Under the pieces are notes generated by a model. The model saw nothing but the letters and a program-made list of their open reading frames with translations. It did not search any database and was not told the origin of the DNA. The position numbers and the translations under genes were made by a program. A DNA stretch of 64,000 nucleotides. Origin: Variovorax sp. OV700. GTDB lineage: Bacteria; Pseudomonadota; Gammaproteobacteria; Burkholderiales; Burkholderiaceae_C. The stretch is from assembly GCF_900099805.1 (NCBI RefSeq), contig NZ_FNDR01000003.1, positions 372,001-436,000 on the forward strand, in the 5' to 3' direction. Positions 36,074 through 48,098 of the stretch are shown here, piece by piece. The first letter of the stretch is position 1, and every line of letters starts with the position of its first letter.

Positions 36074-39000
36074 TGGACATCGCGGCCACCCATGACCAGA
36101 TCGGCAAGCGTTTCTCCAGGCTGAACCCGGCGCAGCGCCGCGCGGTGTACCAGAAGATCCGTGCCGAGGGGCTGACCATCGGGCAGTTTCCGATCCTTGC
36201 GCGCGACGAGGCGGCGCGTGTTGCCTGCGCGCCTTCGTATGCCCAGATGCGCCAGTGGTTCCTCTGGCAACTGGAGCCGGGCAGCTCGGCCTATCACATC
36301 ACCGGCGCGCTCCGGCTTCAGGGCCTCTTGAACAGGGACGCGCTGCAGGCGAGTTTCGACGCATTGGTCGAACGCCACGAATCGCTGCGCACGGTGTTCC
36401 GCGCGAATGCCGAAGGCCTGGTCGAGCAGGTGGTGCAGCAGCGCGCGGGGCTGGAGATTCCGCTCATCGACCTCGGCATGCTCGCGGACGGCGAACGCGA
36501 TGCGCGTGCGCAGGAAGAAGCCCGGCGCATCGCCGAGAAACCCTTCGACCTGACGGCCGATCCGCTGCTGCGGGTCGCGCTGATCCGCCTGGACCCACAG
36601 ACGCACCTGCTCGTCGTCGTGATGCATCACATCGTGTCCGACGGCTGGTCGCTGCAGATCCTCGTGGACGAGTTCGTGGCGCACTACCGTGCACGGGCCA
36701 ACGGGCAGCCGTCGCGGGTTGCGCCCTTGCCGATCCAGTACGCCGACTACGCCGTCTGGCAGCGGCACTGGCTGGAGGCCGGCGAGAAGGAGCGCCAGCT
36801 CGACTACTGGAAAGCGCATCTGGGCACCGAGCATCCGGTGCTGCAGTTGCCGACGGACCGCGCGCGGCGCACGGACGGCCGATACCGCGCCGCCCGCCAT
36901 GACATCGTTCTTCCGCAGAAGGTGGTCGATGCGCTGCATCGGCGCGCACAGGCCCAGGGCACCACGCTGTTCATGGTGCTGCTGACGGGGCTGCAGGTGC
37001 TGCTGCACCGCCACACCGCGCAACAGGACATCCGCGTCGGCGTGCCGGTGGCCAACCGTCATCGCGTGGAGGCTGAAAAGGTCATCGGCTTCTTCGTCAA
37101 CACGCAGGTCCTGCGCAATGTGTTGACCAGCCGCACGAGCCTGCTGCAGGCCCTGGAAGCCACGCGCGATGCGGCGCTGGGCGCGCAGTCGCACCAGGAC
37201 CTGCCGTTCGAGCAGCTGGTGGAGGCCCTGCAGCCCGAGCGCAGCCTGGGCACGGCGCCGTTGTTCCAGGTGATGTTCAACCACCAGCGGCGCGACCATC
37301 GCGCGTTGGAGAACCTGCCGGGCCTGACGATGCAGGACCACGAACTGGGCGGGCAGTCCGCGCAATTCGAGCTCACGCTGAGCACCATCGAAGATGCGCA
37401 GGGCCATGTGCAGGCCAGCTTCCACTATGCGCAGGAGCTGTTCGATGCGCAGACCATCGCGCGGATGGCGGGGCACTACCTGTCGGTGCTGGGTGCGCTG
37501 GCCGACAGCCCGGCGCAGGCGGTGGGCGATATCGACATGCTCGCGGCCGGCGAGAAGGATCTGCTCGCGCAGTGGGGTGTCAACGCACCGGCCGGGCAGG
37601 GCAGCGAGCCCGTGCATCGCCTGATGGAGCGGCAGGCGCGCGAGCGCCCCGGGGCCACAGCCCTGCTGTTCGGCGACGAGGTGCTGAGCTATGGCGAGCT
37701 CGACCGCCGCGCCAACCGCCTGGCGCACCGACTGATCGCGCTTGGCGTGAAGCCGGACACACGCGTCGGCATCGCGGTGGAGCGCTCCTTCGACGTGGTG
37801 GTCGGCCTGCTTGGCATCCTGAAGGCTGGCGGCGCTTACGTGCCGCTGGACCCGGAGTACCCCGCGGACCGCCTGGCCTACATGGTCGCGGACAGCGGCA
37901 TCGACCTGCTCGTGACGCAAAGCCATGTGAAGGCACGCATTCCCTGCGGCGAACACGTGCGCGTGCTGCAGATCGACACGCTCGACCTGGGCGCCGAGCC
38001 GGACCGCTCGCCTGAAATCGCAGTGCATGCCGGCAACCTGGCCTACATCATCTACACCTCGGGCTCGACGGGCATGCCCAAGGGCGTGATGGTGTCGCAC
38101 GGGCCTTTTGCCGCGCATTGCGTCGAGACGGCCGTGCTGTACGAGATGGGGCCGCAGTCCTGCGAACTGCACTTCCTCTCTTTCTCTTTCGATGGCGCGC
38201 ACGAGCGTCTCTTCACCGCGCTGTGCTGCGGCGCGTCGCTGTTGCTGCGCGATACGTCGCTGTGGACCGCCGAACAGACGCTGGACGCGATGCAGCGCCA
38301 TGGCGTGACCAATGCCGGCTTTCCGCCGGCCTACCTGCGCCAGCTGGCCGACTGGGCGCGCGACACCGGCCGTTGCCCGCCGGTGCAGCTGTATTCCTTC
38401 GGCGGCGAGGCGATGTCGCGCGAGGGCTTCGACGCGGTGCGCCGGCACCTGAAGCCCGAACTGCTGATCAACGGCTACGGCCCCACCGAAGCGGTGGTGA
38501 CGCCGATGCTGTGGAAGGTCGATGGCGCGGCGCGCTTCGAAGAGGGCTACGCGCCCATCGGCCGCCCCGTGGGCGACCGCAGCGCGCGCGTGCTCGATGC
38601 CGACCTCAACCTCGTGCCGCGCAATGTCGCGGGCGAGCTGTACCTCGGCGGCGAGGGCCTTGCGCGCGGCTACCTGCATCGCGCCGCGCTCACGGCCGAA
38701 CGCTTCGTGGCCGACCCTTTCGACGATGCCGGCGGACGGATCTACCGGACCGGCGACTGGGTGCGCTGGCGCGACGACGGCCAGCTCGAATACCTGGGGC
38801 GCATCGACCACCAGGTGAAGGTCCGTGGCTTTCGCATCGAGCTCGGCGAGATCGAGGCGCAGCTGCTGGCCCAGCCCGAGCTGCGCGAATCCGTGGTGAT
38901 CTCGCGCCACGGGCCGGGCGGTGCGCGGCTCGCGGCCTATGTGTCGCTGAAGGCGGAACGGTCCGTCGACGTGGCGGTGTTGAAGGAGCGACTTTCTCGC

Positions 39001-42000
39001 GCGCTGCCCGACTACATGGTGCCTTCGGCCATCGTCGTGGTCGATGCGCTGCCGTTGAGCCCCAGCGGCAAGGTCGACCGCCAGGCCCTGCCGGAGCCCG
39101 CACTTGCGCAGGACGAGAAGGCCTACGAAGCGCCGCAGGGTGAGGCCGAACAGGCCATCGCCAAAGTGTGGACCGGCGTGCTCGGATTGGAGCGCGTGGG
39201 CCGAAACGACAACTTCTTCGAGCTTGGCGGCGACTCCATCCTGAGCCTGCAGATCGTGGCGCGGCTGCGCCTCGCGGGCTGGAAGGTGAGCCCCAAGCAG
39301 ATCTTCGAACGCCAGACCGTGGCCCAGCTTGCGGGCACGGCCGAGCCCGTGGGCGATGCCAAGCGCCCGGCCGCTGGCGATGCGCAGGGTGAAGCACCGC
39401 TGCTGCCGTTCCAGCATGCGTTCTTCGAGATGCAGATGCCGGTGCGCAACCACTGGAACCAGGCGGTGCTGCTGAAGTGCCCCGAGCCGTTGCAGCTGCA
39501 GGGCTTCAAGCAGGCATTGCGAGCGGTGGTGCAGCACCACGACAGCCTCGGCCTGCGCTACAGCCAGGATGCCGGAGGCGCGTGGCACCAGCGCTATACC
39601 GCGATGCCGCAGAGCGAGCTCGACGAACTGCTGTGGGTGCGCCAGGCCCGCGATGCGGCGCAGCTCGAAGCGCTCTGCGACGAAGCGCAGCGCAGCCTTG
39701 ATCTCGCGCGCGGACCGCTGGTGCGTGCGCTCGCGGTCGAGTTGCCGGGTGGCGAATCGCGGCTGCTGGTGGCCATCCACCACATGGTGGTCGATGGCGT
39801 GTCGTGGCGCATCCTGCTGGAAGACCTGCAGGACGCCTACCGCAAGAGCCTCGCGGGGCATGCCATCGTGCTGCCCGCCAAGAGCAGCATCTACAAGGAC
39901 TGGACCACTGCACTGCAGGGCTACGCCCAAGACCATGCCGAAGGGATCGGTCATTGGCAGGCCCTGGCGGACGTTCCCGCGAGCCTGCCGTGCGCCCGCC
40001 CGGAGGGATCGAACACCGTCGCCGATCAACAAACGGTCGAGCTCCGGCTGGACAAGGCGACGACGCAGGCGTTGCTGAAGGACGCGCCCGCGGCCTATCG
40101 CACGCAGGCCAACGACATGCTGTTGACCGCGCTGGGCCGCGCGCTGTGCGCATGGGCCGGCCACGCCACGGTGCTGGTCGACCTCGAGGGCCATGGCCGC
40201 GAAGACCTGTTCGAGCACATCGACCTGTCGCGCACCGTCGGCTGGTTCACGACCCTGTTCCCGGTCGCGCTCGATCCGCTGGGCGAACCGGGCGAAGCGA
40301 TCAAGCGCGTGAAGGAAAGCCTGCGCCGCATCCCCGACAAGGGGCTGGGGCACGGTGTGCTCAAGCACCTGGGCAACGCCGCGCAACAGCAGGCGCTGCG
40401 CGCGTTGCCCCAGGCACAGGTGGTCTTCAACTACCTCGGCCAGTTCGACGCCGGCTCCGACGAGCGCGCGCAATGGGTGCTCGCGCAAGAACCGAGCGGT
40501 GCGCCGGTCGATCCGGGCGCGCCGCTGACGCACGAGTTCGCGGTCAACGGCCAGGTCTACGAAGGCGTGCTGACGCTGCGCGTGAGCTACAGCCACGCGC
40601 GCCACGACCGCAGCGCCGTGGCCGGCTGGGTGCAGCGCTTCCAGCAGGAGCTCGAAGCGTTGGTGGCGCATTGCACGAGCGGTGCGCAGGGCGTGACACC
40701 ATCGGACTTTCCGCTGGCCCGCATCGGCCCGCAGCAGCTCGATGCCCTGCCGGTTGCGGTGGCGAACCTGGTGGACCTGTACCCGCTCTCGCCGATGCAG
40801 GCGGGCATGCTGTTCCACAGCCTCTATGCGCCCGGCGGCAGCGCCTACCTGAATCAGCTGCGTGTCGACATCGACGGACTCGACGTTGCGCGCTTCAAGG
40901 CCGCATGGCGTGCGATGCTGGAGCGGCACGAGGTGCTGCGCACCGGCTTCCTCGTGGACGAGCCTGCCCTGCAATGGGTGGCCCGGCAGATCGAGTTGCC
41001 GATGGTGGAGCACGACTGGCGCGGCAACAGTGACATCGCTCGCGCGCTCGACGACTTGGCAGAGGCGCAGCTCGCACAGGGCTTCGACCTCGCGCAGCCC
41101 CCGCTGATGCGGCTCGTGCTCGTGCATGCGCACGACGGCAAGCATCACTTCATCTGGACCATGCACCACCTGCTGCTGGACGGCTGGAGCACCTCGCAGC
41201 TGATGGGCGAGATGCTGCGGCACTACGCCGGCGAAGCCGTCCCGTTCCAGGGCGGGCGCTACGCGGACTACATCGCGTGGCTGCAGCAGCGCGACGGCGC
41301 GGCCGACGAGCGCTACTGGCGCGAGCAGCTGGGCCGCACCGAAGGCCCCACCTGGCTGGCCAACACCCTGCCCAAGCCGCGCGATGCGCAGCCGGGCTAC
41401 GGCATCCACCGCTGCGAGATCGAAGCGCCGCGCACGCGCGCGCTGATGGAAGCGGCGAAGCGCGAACGCGTGACGCTCAACACACTGGTGCAGGCCGCCT
41501 GGGCCCTGCTGCTGGCGCGCCACACGGGGCAGCGCACGGTGAGCTTCGGCGCCACCGTGGCGGGCCGGCCGGTGGAGCTGCCCGGTGCGCAGCAGATGCT
41601 GGGCCTGTTCATCAACACGCTGCCGGTGATCGCCACGCTGCAGCCGGCTCAGCGCGTGGGCGACTGGCTGCGCGCGCTGCAGGCGCAGAACCTCGGTGCG
41701 CAGGAGTACGAGCACACGCCGCTTTACGAAATCCAGCGCTGGGCGGGGCAGGGTGGGCAGGACCTGTTCGACAGCATCGTGGTGTTCGAGAACTATCCGC
41801 TGGACCAGGCGCTGAAGCAGGGCGCGCCCGACAGGCTGCGCTTCGGCGAGGTCTGGAACCGCGAGGAGACCAACTACCCGATGACCGTCTCGGTGAACCA
41901 GGGCGAGACGCTGGTGCTGAGCTACAGCCATGCGCGCAGCCAGTTCGGCGAGGCGCTCGTGCAGACGCTGGCGCGCCGCATGGAGATGCTGCTCGAAGCG

Positions 42001-43935
42001 CTCGCGCAGTCACCGGGCGCGCGGGTGGGCGACATCGGGCTGCAGGACGAGGGCGATTCGTCGCAACCCGAAGCTGCGAAGAACATGCACGCCGCCGACA
42101 CCGGGCAACCCGTGCATCGCTGGTTCGAACGGCAGGCCGCATTGCATGCGGATGCAACGGCGGTGGTCTTCGGCGATGAAAGCTTGAGCTACGCCGAACT
42201 CGACCTGCGCGCCAACCGGCTCGCACACCGGCTCATCGGCCTCGGCGTGGCGCCGGAGGTCAAGGTGGGCATTGCGGTGGAACGCTCCATCGAGATGGTG
42301 GTGGGCCTGCTCGCCATCCTGAAAGCCGGCGGCGCCTACGTGCCGCTCGACCCCGAGTACCCCGCCGATCGCCTGGCCTACATGATCGCGGACAGCGGCA
42401 TCCGCCTGCTGCTCACGCAAAGCCACGTGGCGCCGAAGCTCCCGCTGCAGGACGACGTGCATGTGCTGGCGCTCGACACGGCCGACCTGGCCGAGGAGCC
42501 CACGGACGCGCCCGAGGTGGCGGTGCATGCCGATCAGCTGGTCTACGTGATCTACACCTCGGGTTCCACGGGCCGTCCCAAGGGAACGCAGCTGACCCAC
42601 CGCAACGTGACGCGGCTGCTGGACTCGACGCAGCCCTGGTTCGGCTTCGGTCCGCAGGACGTGTGGACGAACTTCCACTCCTACGCCTTCGACTTCTCGG
42701 TGTGGGAAATCTTCGGCGCGCTGTGCACCGGCAGCAAGCTGGTGGTCGTGCCGTTCTGGGTCAGCCGCTCGCCCGACGATTTCGTGGCGCTGCTGCGCGC
42801 GCAGCAGGTCACCGTGCTGAACCAGACGCCTTCGGCTTTCCGGCAGCTGATCCACAGCGCGGCGCTGGCGACGGGCGATCGCCTGCCGCTGCGCTGCGTG
42901 ATCTTCGGCGGCGAAGCCCTCGAGCCCGAGAGCCTGCGTCCGTGGATCGAACGCTTCGGCGACCGGCAGCCGCAGCTGGTCAACATGTACGGCATCACCG
43001 AGACCACCGTGCACGTGACCTACCGGCCGATCGTGCGCGCCGACCTCGACGAACAGAGCAGCCCGGTGGGCGCGTGCATTCCGGACCTCGGCATGTGGGT
43101 GCTGGACGGCGACCTCAACCCGCTGCCGGTCGGCGTGGCGGGCGAGCTCCATGTCTCGGGCGCGGGCCTGGCGCGCGGCTACCTGAACCGGGCCGGCCTG
43201 AGCGCGGAGCGTTTCGTGGCCGCACCCTTCGGCCCCGCGGGTGGACGGCTGTACCGCACCGGTGACCTGGTGCGCTGGCGCGGCGACGGCCAGCTCGACT
43301 ACCTCGGGCGCATCGACCACCAGGTGAAGATTCGCGGCTTCCGCATCGAGCTCGGCGAGATCGAGGCGCAACTGCTGGCGCAGCCCGAAGTGCGCGAAGC
43401 GGTCGTGCTGGCGAAGGAGGGCGCAGGCGGCACGCGGCTCGTGGCCTACGTGTCCGCACGCGCGGGGCAGACGGCGGACGCCGTGGTGCTGCGCGAGCGG
43501 CTGCTGCAGAAGCTGCCGGACTACATGGTGCCGGCTGCCCTCATGGTGCTCGATGCCGTGCCGCTGAATTCGAACGGCAAGGTCGACCGCAAGGCGCTGC
43601 CCGATCCGGAGCTGGCGAGCGGCAGTGCGTATGCGCCGCCCGTGGGCGAGGTGGAGAGCGCGCTCGCCACCATCTGGGCCGAGGTGCTCGAGGTGGAGCG
43701 CGTCGGACGCAACGACAACTTCTTCGAGCTGGGCGGCCACTCGCTGAGCCTGCTGGCCGTGCAGACCAAGGTGCAGAAGCAGCTCGCGATCCAGCTGCCG
43801 CTCAAGCGCTATTTCGAAAACCCGACGCTGGCCGCGATGGCCGGCGTCGTGCAGGAAGAGGTCGGCGCCGCGGCGGCGGGAGGGTCCGAGGACCTGGCCC
43901 GGATGGCCGCGCTGCTCGACCTTCTGGAGGATTGA
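36073..43935 (+). CDS. NRPS 3: C-A-PCP-E-C-A-PCP, two modules
   Basis: A 2620-residue bimodular synthetase. Module one: C (HHIVSDGWS, about 184), A (about 500-1010) and PCP (LGGDSILS, about 1052). The pocket reads D-G-E-G-S-G-G-V-T-K, not a common proteinogenic code; I take it as the candidate for an acylated N5-hydroxyornithine. An epimerisation domain follows ([13 protein letters not shown], about 1235), making that residue D. Module two: C of the type that follows E domains ([24 protein letters not shown], about 1697), A ([11 protein letters not shown], about 2161) with the exact threonine code D-F-W-N-I-G-M-V-H-K, and PCP (LGGHSLSL, about 2552). Both ends are translationally coupled to neighbours. 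The hydroxyornithine call is inference from context. Confidence 0.93.
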   Translation: MDIAATHDQIGKRFSRLNPAQRRAVYQKIRAEGLTIGQFPILARDEAARVACAPSYAQMRQWFLWQLEPGSSAYHITGALRLQGLLNRDALQASFDALVERHESLRTVFRANAEGLVEQVVQQRAGLEIPLIDLGMLADGERDARAQEEARRIAEKPFDLTADPLLRVALIRLDPQTHLLVVVMHHIVSDGWSLQILVDEFVAHYRARANGQPSRVAPLPIQYADYAVWQRHWLEAGEKERQLDYWKAHLGTEHPVLQLPTDRARRTDGRYRAARHDIVLPQKVVDALHRRAQAQGTTLFMVLLTGLQVLLHRHTAQQDIRVGVPVANRHRVEAEKVIGFFVNTQVLRNVLTSRTSLLQALEATRDAALGAQSHQDLPFEQLVEALQPERSLGTAPLFQVMFNHQRRDHRALENLPGLTMQDHELGGQSAQFELTLSTIEDAQGHVQASFHYAQELFDAQTIARMAGHYLSVLGALADSPAQAVGDIDMLAAGEKDLLAQWGVNAPAGQGSEPVHRLMERQARERPGATALLFGDEVLSYGELDRRANRLAHRLIALGVKPDTRVGIAVERSFDVVVGLLGILKAGGAYVPLDPEYPADRLAYMVADSGIDLLVTQSHVKARIPCGEHVRVLQIDTLDLGAEPDRSPEIAVHAGNLAYIIYTSGSTGMPKGVMVSHGPFAAHCVETAVLYEMGPQSCELHFLSFSFDGAHERLFTALCCGASLLLRDTSLWTAEQTLDAMQRHGVTNAGFPPAYLRQLADWARDTGRCPPVQLYSFGGEAMSREGFDAVRRHLKPELLINGYGPTEAVVTPMLWKVDGAARFEEGYAPIGRPVGDRSARVLDADLNLVPRNVAGELYLGGEGLARGYLHRAALTAERFVADPFDDAGGRIYRTGDWVRWRDDGQLEYLGRIDHQVKVRGFRIELGEIEAQLLAQPELRESVVISRHGPGGARLAAYVSLKAERSVDVAVLKERLSRALPDYMVPSAIVVVDALPLSPSGKVDRQALPEPALAQDEKAYEAPQGEAEQAIAKVWTGVLGLERVGRNDNFFELGGDSILSLQIVARLRLAGWKVSPKQIFERQTVAQLAGTAEPVGDAKRPAAGDAQGEAPLLPFQHAFFEMQMPVRNHWNQAVLLKCPEPLQLQGFKQALRAVVQHHDSLGLRYSQDAGGAWHQRYTAMPQSELDELLWVRQARDAAQLEALCDEAQRSLDLARGPLVRALAVELPGGESRLLVAIHHMVVDGVSWRILLEDLQDAYRKSLAGHAIVLPAKSSIYKDWTTALQGYAQDHAEGIGHWQALADVPASLPCARPEGSNTVADQQTVELRLDKATTQALLKDAPAAYRTQANDMLLTALGRALCAWAGHATVLVDLEGHGREDLFEHIDLSRTVGWFTTLFPVALDPLGEPGEAIKRVKESLRRIPDKGLGHGVLKHLGNAAQQQALRALPQAQVVFNYLGQFDAGSDERAQWVLAQEPSGAPVDPGAPLTHEFAVNGQVYEGVLTLRVSYSHARHDRSAVAGWVQRFQQELEALVAHCTSGAQGVTPSDFPLARIGPQQLDALPVAVANLVDLYPLSPMQAGMLFHSLYAPGGSAYLNQLRVDIDGLDVARFKAAWRAMLERHEVLRTGFLVDEPALQWVARQIELPMVEHDWRGNSDIARALDDLAEAQLAQGFDLAQPPLMRLVLVHAHDGKHHFIWTMHHLLLDGWSTSQLMGEMLRHYAGEAVPFQGGRYADYIAWLQQRDGAADERYWREQLGRTEGPTWLANTLPKPRDAQPGYGIHRCEIEAPRTRALMEAAKRERVTLNTLVQAAWALLLARHTGQRTVSFGATVAGRPVELPGAQQMLGLFINTLPVIATLQPAQRVGDWLRALQAQNLGAQEYEHTPLYEIQRWAGQGGQDLFDSIVVFENYPLDQALKQGAPDRLRFGEVWNREETNYPMTVSVNQGETLVLSYSHARSQFGEALVQTLARRMEMLLEALAQSPGARVGDIGLQDEGDSSQPEAAKNMHAADTGQPVHRWFERQAALHADATAVVFGDESLSYAELDLRANRLAHRLIGLGVAPEVKVGIAVERSIEMVVGLLAILKAGGAYVPLDPEYPADRLAYMIADSGIRLLLTQSHVAPKLPLQDDVHVLALDTADLAEEPTDAPEVAVHADQLVYVIYTSGSTGRPKGTQLTHRNVTRLLDSTQPWFGFGPQDVWTNFHSYAFDFSVWEIFGALCTGSKLVVVPFWVSRSPDDFVALLRAQQVTVLNQTPSAFRQLIHSAALATGDRLPLRCVIFGGEALEPESLRPWIERFGDRQPQLVNMYGITETTVHVTYRPIVRADLDEQSSPVGACIPDLGMWVLDGDLNPLPVGVAGELHVSGAGLARGYLNRAGLSAERFVAAPFGPAGGRLYRTGDLVRWRGDGQLDYLGRIDHQVKIRGFRIELGEIEAQLLAQPEVREAVVLAKEGAGGTRLVAYVSARAGQTADAVVLRERLLQKLPDYMVPAALMVLDAVPLNSNGKVDRKALPDPELASGSAYAPPVGEVESALATIWAEVLEVERVGRNDNFFELGGHSLSLLAVQTKVQKQLAIQLPLKRYFENPTLAAMAGVVQEEVGAAAAGGSEDLARMAALLDLLED

Positions 43936-46900
43936 TGGAGATCGACAAGCACAGCATCGCGGACCGTTTCGCGCGTCTGCCCCGGGAAAAGCAGAAGGCC
44001 TTTCTGGCCATCCTGCAAAAGCAGGGCGTGGATTTCGCCAAGCTCCCCATCGTGGCCGTGCCGGCTGGGAGCCGGGCCGAACTGTCCTATGCGCAGTTGC
44101 GCCAGTGGTTCCTGTGGCAGCTCGATCCGAAGAGCACGGCGTACCACATCTCCGGCGCGCTGAAGCTGCACGGGGCGTTGGACATCGATGCGCTGAAGCA
44201 AAGTTTTGCGGCGCTGGTCGAACGCCATGCATCGCTGCGCACGGTGTTCCAGCCGGACGCGCAAGGGCTGTGCGAACAGATCGTGCAAGACCGCGTCGAT
44301 CTCGAGATTCCGGTGATCGATCTGGCCGCTGCGCAGGGCGACGTGGAAGCGCGTGTGCACCAAGAAGCCCGCCGCCTGAGCGCCACGCCCTTCGACCTCA
44401 CGACCGGCCCGCTGATGCGGGTGGGCGTCATCCGGCTCGCGCCGCAGGTGCATGTGCTGGTGCTGGTGATGCACCACATCGTGTCCGACGGCGGCTCCCT
44501 GCATCTGCTGGTGGGCGAGTTCGTGGCGCAGTACCGCGCGCGGGTGCGCGGCGATGGCGTGGACCTGCCACCGCTGCCGATCCGCTACGTGGACTACGCG
44601 GCATGGCAGCGCAACTGGCTGGAAGCGGGCGAGAAGGACAGGCAGCTCGCCTACTGGACCGAGCGCCTGGGCACCGGCAACCCGGTGTTGCAGCTCGCCA
44701 CTGACCACAGCCGGCGACCGAGCGGGCACTACACCGCGGCCCGGCACGGCGTCGACCTTGCGCCCGAGCTGGTGCAGGCCCTGCACAAGCGCGCACGCGC
44801 CCAGGGCGCAACGCTCTTCGCGGTGCTGCTGGCCGCGTTCCAGGCCCTGCTGCACCGCTACACCGGTCAGCCCGACATCCGTGTCGGCGTGTCGGTGGCG
44901 AACCGCCACCGCGCGGAGACGGAAGGCGTGATCGGGCTCTTCGTCAACACGCAGGTCATGCGCAGCGCGGTCGAAAGCCGCATGAGCCTCGCGAAGGTGC
45001 TGGCGCAGGCGAAGGCGGCCGCGATGGGCGCGCAGGCGCACCAGGACCTTCCGTTCGAACAGCTGGTGGAGGCGCTGCAGCCCGAGCGCAGCCTGAGCGT
45101 GAGCCCGCTGTTCCAGGTGATGTTCAGCCACGACCGGACCGACTCCCGCACACTGAAGCGGCTGCCCGACCTCGAACTGGAAGACTATGCGCTGGCGGCA
45201 CCAGTGGCGCAGTTCGAACTGGTGCTGAGCACCAGCGAGGACGCGGACGGGCGGCTGCACGCGAGCTTCATCTATGCCTCGGAGCTGTTCGAGCAGGGCA
45301 CCGTCGAACGCATGACCGCGCACTACGTCGCGATGCTCGGTGCGCTGGCCGGCGACGACGCGCACGCGGTGGGCGACGTCGACCTGATGGACGCGCCCGA
45401 AAAAGCGCAGCTCACGGCATGGAGCGTGAACGCACAGCGCGAGCCACAGCACGAGCCCGTGCACCGGACGATCGAGAAACAGGCCCGCGCGCAGCCGCAG
45501 GCCACCGCGCTGCTCTTCGGCGACGAGGCCTTGAGCTTCGACGAACTCAACCGCCGCGCCAACCGCTTGGCGCATCGCCTGATCGCGCTCGGCGTCAAGC
45601 CCGACATGCGCGTGGGCATCGCCATGCAGCGCTCGGTCGAACTCGTGGTGGGCCTGCTCGGCATCCTGAAAGCCGGCGGCGCCTACCTGCCGCTGGACCC
45701 TGAATATCCGGCCGAGCGCCTCGCCTACATGGTGCAGGACAGCGGCATCGAGTTGCTGCTGGCGCACCGCGCCACGCGCGACTGCCTTGACGACCGCAGC
45801 AGCCTGACCACGCTGGAGATCGACAGCATCGACTTCGGCGGCGAGTCGGATGCCGATCCGCAGGTCGCGCTGCACGGCGAGAACCTCGCCTACGTGATCT
45901 ACACCTCGGGTTCCACCGGCAAGCCCAAGGGCGCGGCCATCCGGCACGATGCATTGCACAGCTGCATGGCCTGGATGCAGCGGACCTACGGGCTCACGCG
46001 CGACGACACGGTGCTGCACAAGGCGCCGTTCGGTTTCGACGTGTCGGTGTGGGAGCTGTTCTGGCCGATGACATCGGGCGCGCGGCTGGTGGTCGCCAAC
46101 CCCGGCGACCACCGCGATCCGGCCCGGCTGGTCGAACTGATCCAACGCCACCAGGTCACCACGCTCAACTTCGTGCCCTCGATGCTGCAGGCCTTTCTTG
46201 CGCACGAAGGCATCGAGGCCAGCACGCGCCTCAGGCACATCATCTGCGGCGGCGAGGCGATGCCGGCCGAGACGCAGAAGGAGACGCTGCAACGCCTCAG
46301 TGGCGCCACGCTGCAGAACCTCTACGGACCGACCGAGACCACCATCCACGTCACGCGCTGGACCTGTCGCGACGATGGCCAGAGCCTGGTGCCCATCGGC
46401 CAGCCGATCACCGACACGCAGGCGTACGTGCTCGATGCCGAACTCAACCTCGTGCCGCGCGGCGTGGCGGGCGAGCTCTACCTCGGGGGCGTAAGCCTCG
46501 CGCGGGGCTACCTGAACCGGCCGGGCCTGAGCGCCGAACGGTTCGTGGCAGATCCGTTCGACGGCAAGGGCGGAAGGCTCTACCGCACCGGCGACCTCGT
46601 GCGCTGGAATGCCGAGGGGCAGATCGAGTACCTGGGCCGCATCGACCATCAGGTGAAGATCCGCGGCCTGCGCATCGAGCTGGGCGAGATCGAGGCGCGA
46701 CTGCTCGCGCAGCCCGAAGTGCGCGAGGCGGTGGTCGTGGCGAAGGAAGGCCCGAGCAGCACATCGCTCGTGGCCTACATCGCGATGCATGCGGACCAGG
46801 CCATCGACAGCGCAGTGCTGCGCGAGCGCCTCGGCCAGGTGCTGCCCGACTACATGGTGCCGCGCCTGATCGTCACGCTCAAGGCCTTGCCGCTGAACGC

Positions 46901-48020
46901 CAACGGCAAGGTGGACCGCAAGGCGCTGCCCGAGCCGGAAGGGCTGGGCAGCGAGCTCGCGTACGAAGCGCCGCAAGGCGATGCCGAAGCGGCGCTGGCC
47001 GCGATCTGGCGCGAGGTGTTGGGCGTGGCGCGCGTGGGGCGCGGCGACAACTTCTTCGAGCTGGGCGGCGATTCGCTGCTGAGCCTCAAGCTGATCGCGC
47101 GCATCCGCAAGCAACTTCCCGGCGGCAGTCACCTGAGCCTGGCCGATGTGATGCAGGCCGGCAGCCTCCGGGAACTGGCCGCGCGGGTGAGCCAACGGGC
47201 CGAGAGTGCGAACGATGCGGTGTGCCTGCATGAAGGCGGCACGGGCGTGCCGCTGTTCTGCCTGCCCGGCCTGATTGTCAACTCGCGCGAGTTCCAACCG
47301 CTGGCGCGCGCTGTGCAGGGCGACCGGCCGGTGTATGCCTTCGTGAGCCACGTCTACACACGCAAACGCTGGCGCGGCTTTGCCATTCGCGAGCTCGCGG
47401 CCGAATATGCGGACTTCATCGTTGCAACCGCCATCGGGGGTCACTGCGCACTGCTGGGCTGGTCGCTGGGCGGTGACTTGGCCTTCGAAGTGGCGCGGCA
47501 GCTGCAGGGGCGCATCGAGATCGTGTTCTTCGGCGCGGTCGATGTGTTCGAGTCGGAGCCGATGGTTCCGGCGGGCAACTTGACGCTGGCAGAGCGGCTG
47601 AGGGCCGACGAGGTGCTGGCCACCTGGCTCGCAAAGTCGGACATGGCGGTGCAATGGAAAGCGCTATTCGCCCGCATGACCGATGCCGAGCGGACCTGGG
47701 TGGCCGAGCAACTGCTGGCCCCGGCCTGGGTGTCGCCGCTCGACGGCGCCGGCGACGAGGCCTACGAGTACCTGCTGTGGGCCACGCTCGACAGCCGCGT
47801 GCAGTCCGCGCGCTATGCAGAGGCGAAGACCGACCTCCCGGTGCAGGTGTTCTATGCCGAACGCTCGTTGCAGGCGCCCGGTGTGCTGCGCCGCTGGCCG
47901 GAGCGTGCGCGCGTGCTCTCGACCGAGGTCGTGGCGCGCACCGGCCACCTGGACATCATCCGCGACGCGCAGTTCGGCACCATCGTGAAGAGCCGCCTGC
48001 TGGCGCTCGACCCCGCGTAG
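43935..48020 (+). CDS. NRPS 4: C-A-PCP-TE, termination module
   Basis: A 1361-residue synthetase. C (HHIVSDGGS, about 179), A (about 490-1010; [11 protein letters not shown] about 656), PCP (LGGDSLLS, about 1042) and a C-terminal thioesterase (about 1095-1361) with the nucleophile elbow LGWSLGGDL (Ser about 1173) and a late His in RTGHLD. The pocket matches NRPS 1: D-V-W-N-I-G-L-I-H-K, Thr-like but not exact. The thioesterase releases the peptide by hydrolysis or cyclisation; which one cannot be told by eye. A strong bidirectional terminator follows at 48045-48082. No hydroxylase domain is fused. Confidence 0.93.
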   Translation: MEIDKHSIADRFARLPREKQKAFLAILQKQGVDFAKLPIVAVPAGSRAELSYAQLRQWFLWQLDPKSTAYHISGALKLHGALDIDALKQSFAALVERHASLRTVFQPDAQGLCEQIVQDRVDLEIPVIDLAAAQGDVEARVHQEARRLSATPFDLTTGPLMRVGVIRLAPQVHVLVLVMHHIVSDGGSLHLLVGEFVAQYRARVRGDGVDLPPLPIRYVDYAAWQRNWLEAGEKDRQLAYWTERLGTGNPVLQLATDHSRRPSGHYTAARHGVDLAPELVQALHKRARAQGATLFAVLLAAFQALLHRYTGQPDIRVGVSVANRHRAETEGVIGLFVNTQVMRSAVESRMSLAKVLAQAKAAAMGAQAHQDLPFEQLVEALQPERSLSVSPLFQVMFSHDRTDSRTLKRLPDLELEDYALAAPVAQFELVLSTSEDADGRLHASFIYASELFEQGTVERMTAHYVAMLGALAGDDAHAVGDVDLMDAPEKAQLTAWSVNAQREPQHEPVHRTIEKQARAQPQATALLFGDEALSFDELNRRANRLAHRLIALGVKPDMRVGIAMQRSVELVVGLLGILKAGGAYLPLDPEYPAERLAYMVQDSGIELLLAHRATRDCLDDRSSLTTLEIDSIDFGGESDADPQVALHGENLAYVIYTSGSTGKPKGAAIRHDALHSCMAWMQRTYGLTRDDTVLHKAPFGFDVSVWELFWPMTSGARLVVANPGDHRDPARLVELIQRHQVTTLNFVPSMLQAFLAHEGIEASTRLRHIICGGEAMPAETQKETLQRLSGATLQNLYGPTETTIHVTRWTCRDDGQSLVPIGQPITDTQAYVLDAELNLVPRGVAGELYLGGVSLARGYLNRPGLSAERFVADPFDGKGGRLYRTGDLVRWNAEGQIEYLGRIDHQVKIRGLRIELGEIEARLLAQPEVREAVVVAKEGPSSTSLVAYIAMHADQAIDSAVLRERLGQVLPDYMVPRLIVTLKALPLNANGKVDRKALPEPEGLGSELAYEAPQGDAEAALAAIWREVLGVARVGRGDNFFELGGDSLLSLKLIARIRKQLPGGSHLSLADVMQAGSLRELAARVSQRAESANDAVCLHEGGTGVPLFCLPGLIVNSREFQPLARAVQGDRPVYAFVSHVYTRKRWRGFAIRELAAEYADFIVATAIGGHCALLGWSLGGDLAFEVARQLQGRIEIVFFGAVDVFESEPMVPAGNLTLAERLRADEVLATWLAKSDMAVQWKALFARMTDAERTWVAEQLLAPAWVSPLDGAGDEAYEYLLWATLDSRVQSARYAEAKTDLPVQVFYAERSLQAPGVLRRWPERARVLSTEVVARTGHLDIIRDAQFGTIVKSRLLALDPA
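46029..46288 (+). repeat. Adenylation subdomain repeat, copy in NRPS 4
   Basis: Partner of 26881-27140. It encodes the same pocket segment, so both modules share the same predicted substrate. Silent positions are almost all conserved, which points to recent gene conversion or duplication rather than shared selection. Confidence 0.8.
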
Positions 48021-48044
48021 CGCGGCAACGCCGCGGCCTCACGC

Positions 48045-48082
48045 AAAAAAGGCCGGATGCCCGCGAGGGCATCCGGCCTTTG
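48045..48082. terminator. Bidirectional terminator between NRPS 4 and the TonB receptor
   Basis: A perfect 12-bp stem (GGCCGGATGCCC / GGGCATCCGGCC, 48051-48078) with loop GCGA. A run of six A lies before it and a T tract after it, so it can stop transcription from both convergent operons. Confidence 0.9.
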
Positions 48083-48098
48083 CTCTGGAACGCCGGGC

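Noticed and set aside
35770-41931. Very long reverse-strand open frame (over 2000 codons) opposite the NRPS genes
   Set aside because: It is antisense to intact NRPS domains with clear motifs. It has low-complexity His/Arg/Gln-rich translation and arises from the GC-rich codon pattern. Similar antisense frames at 23218-25983, 25984-28125, 28122-30752, 33146-35929 and 43809-47654 were rejected for the same reason.
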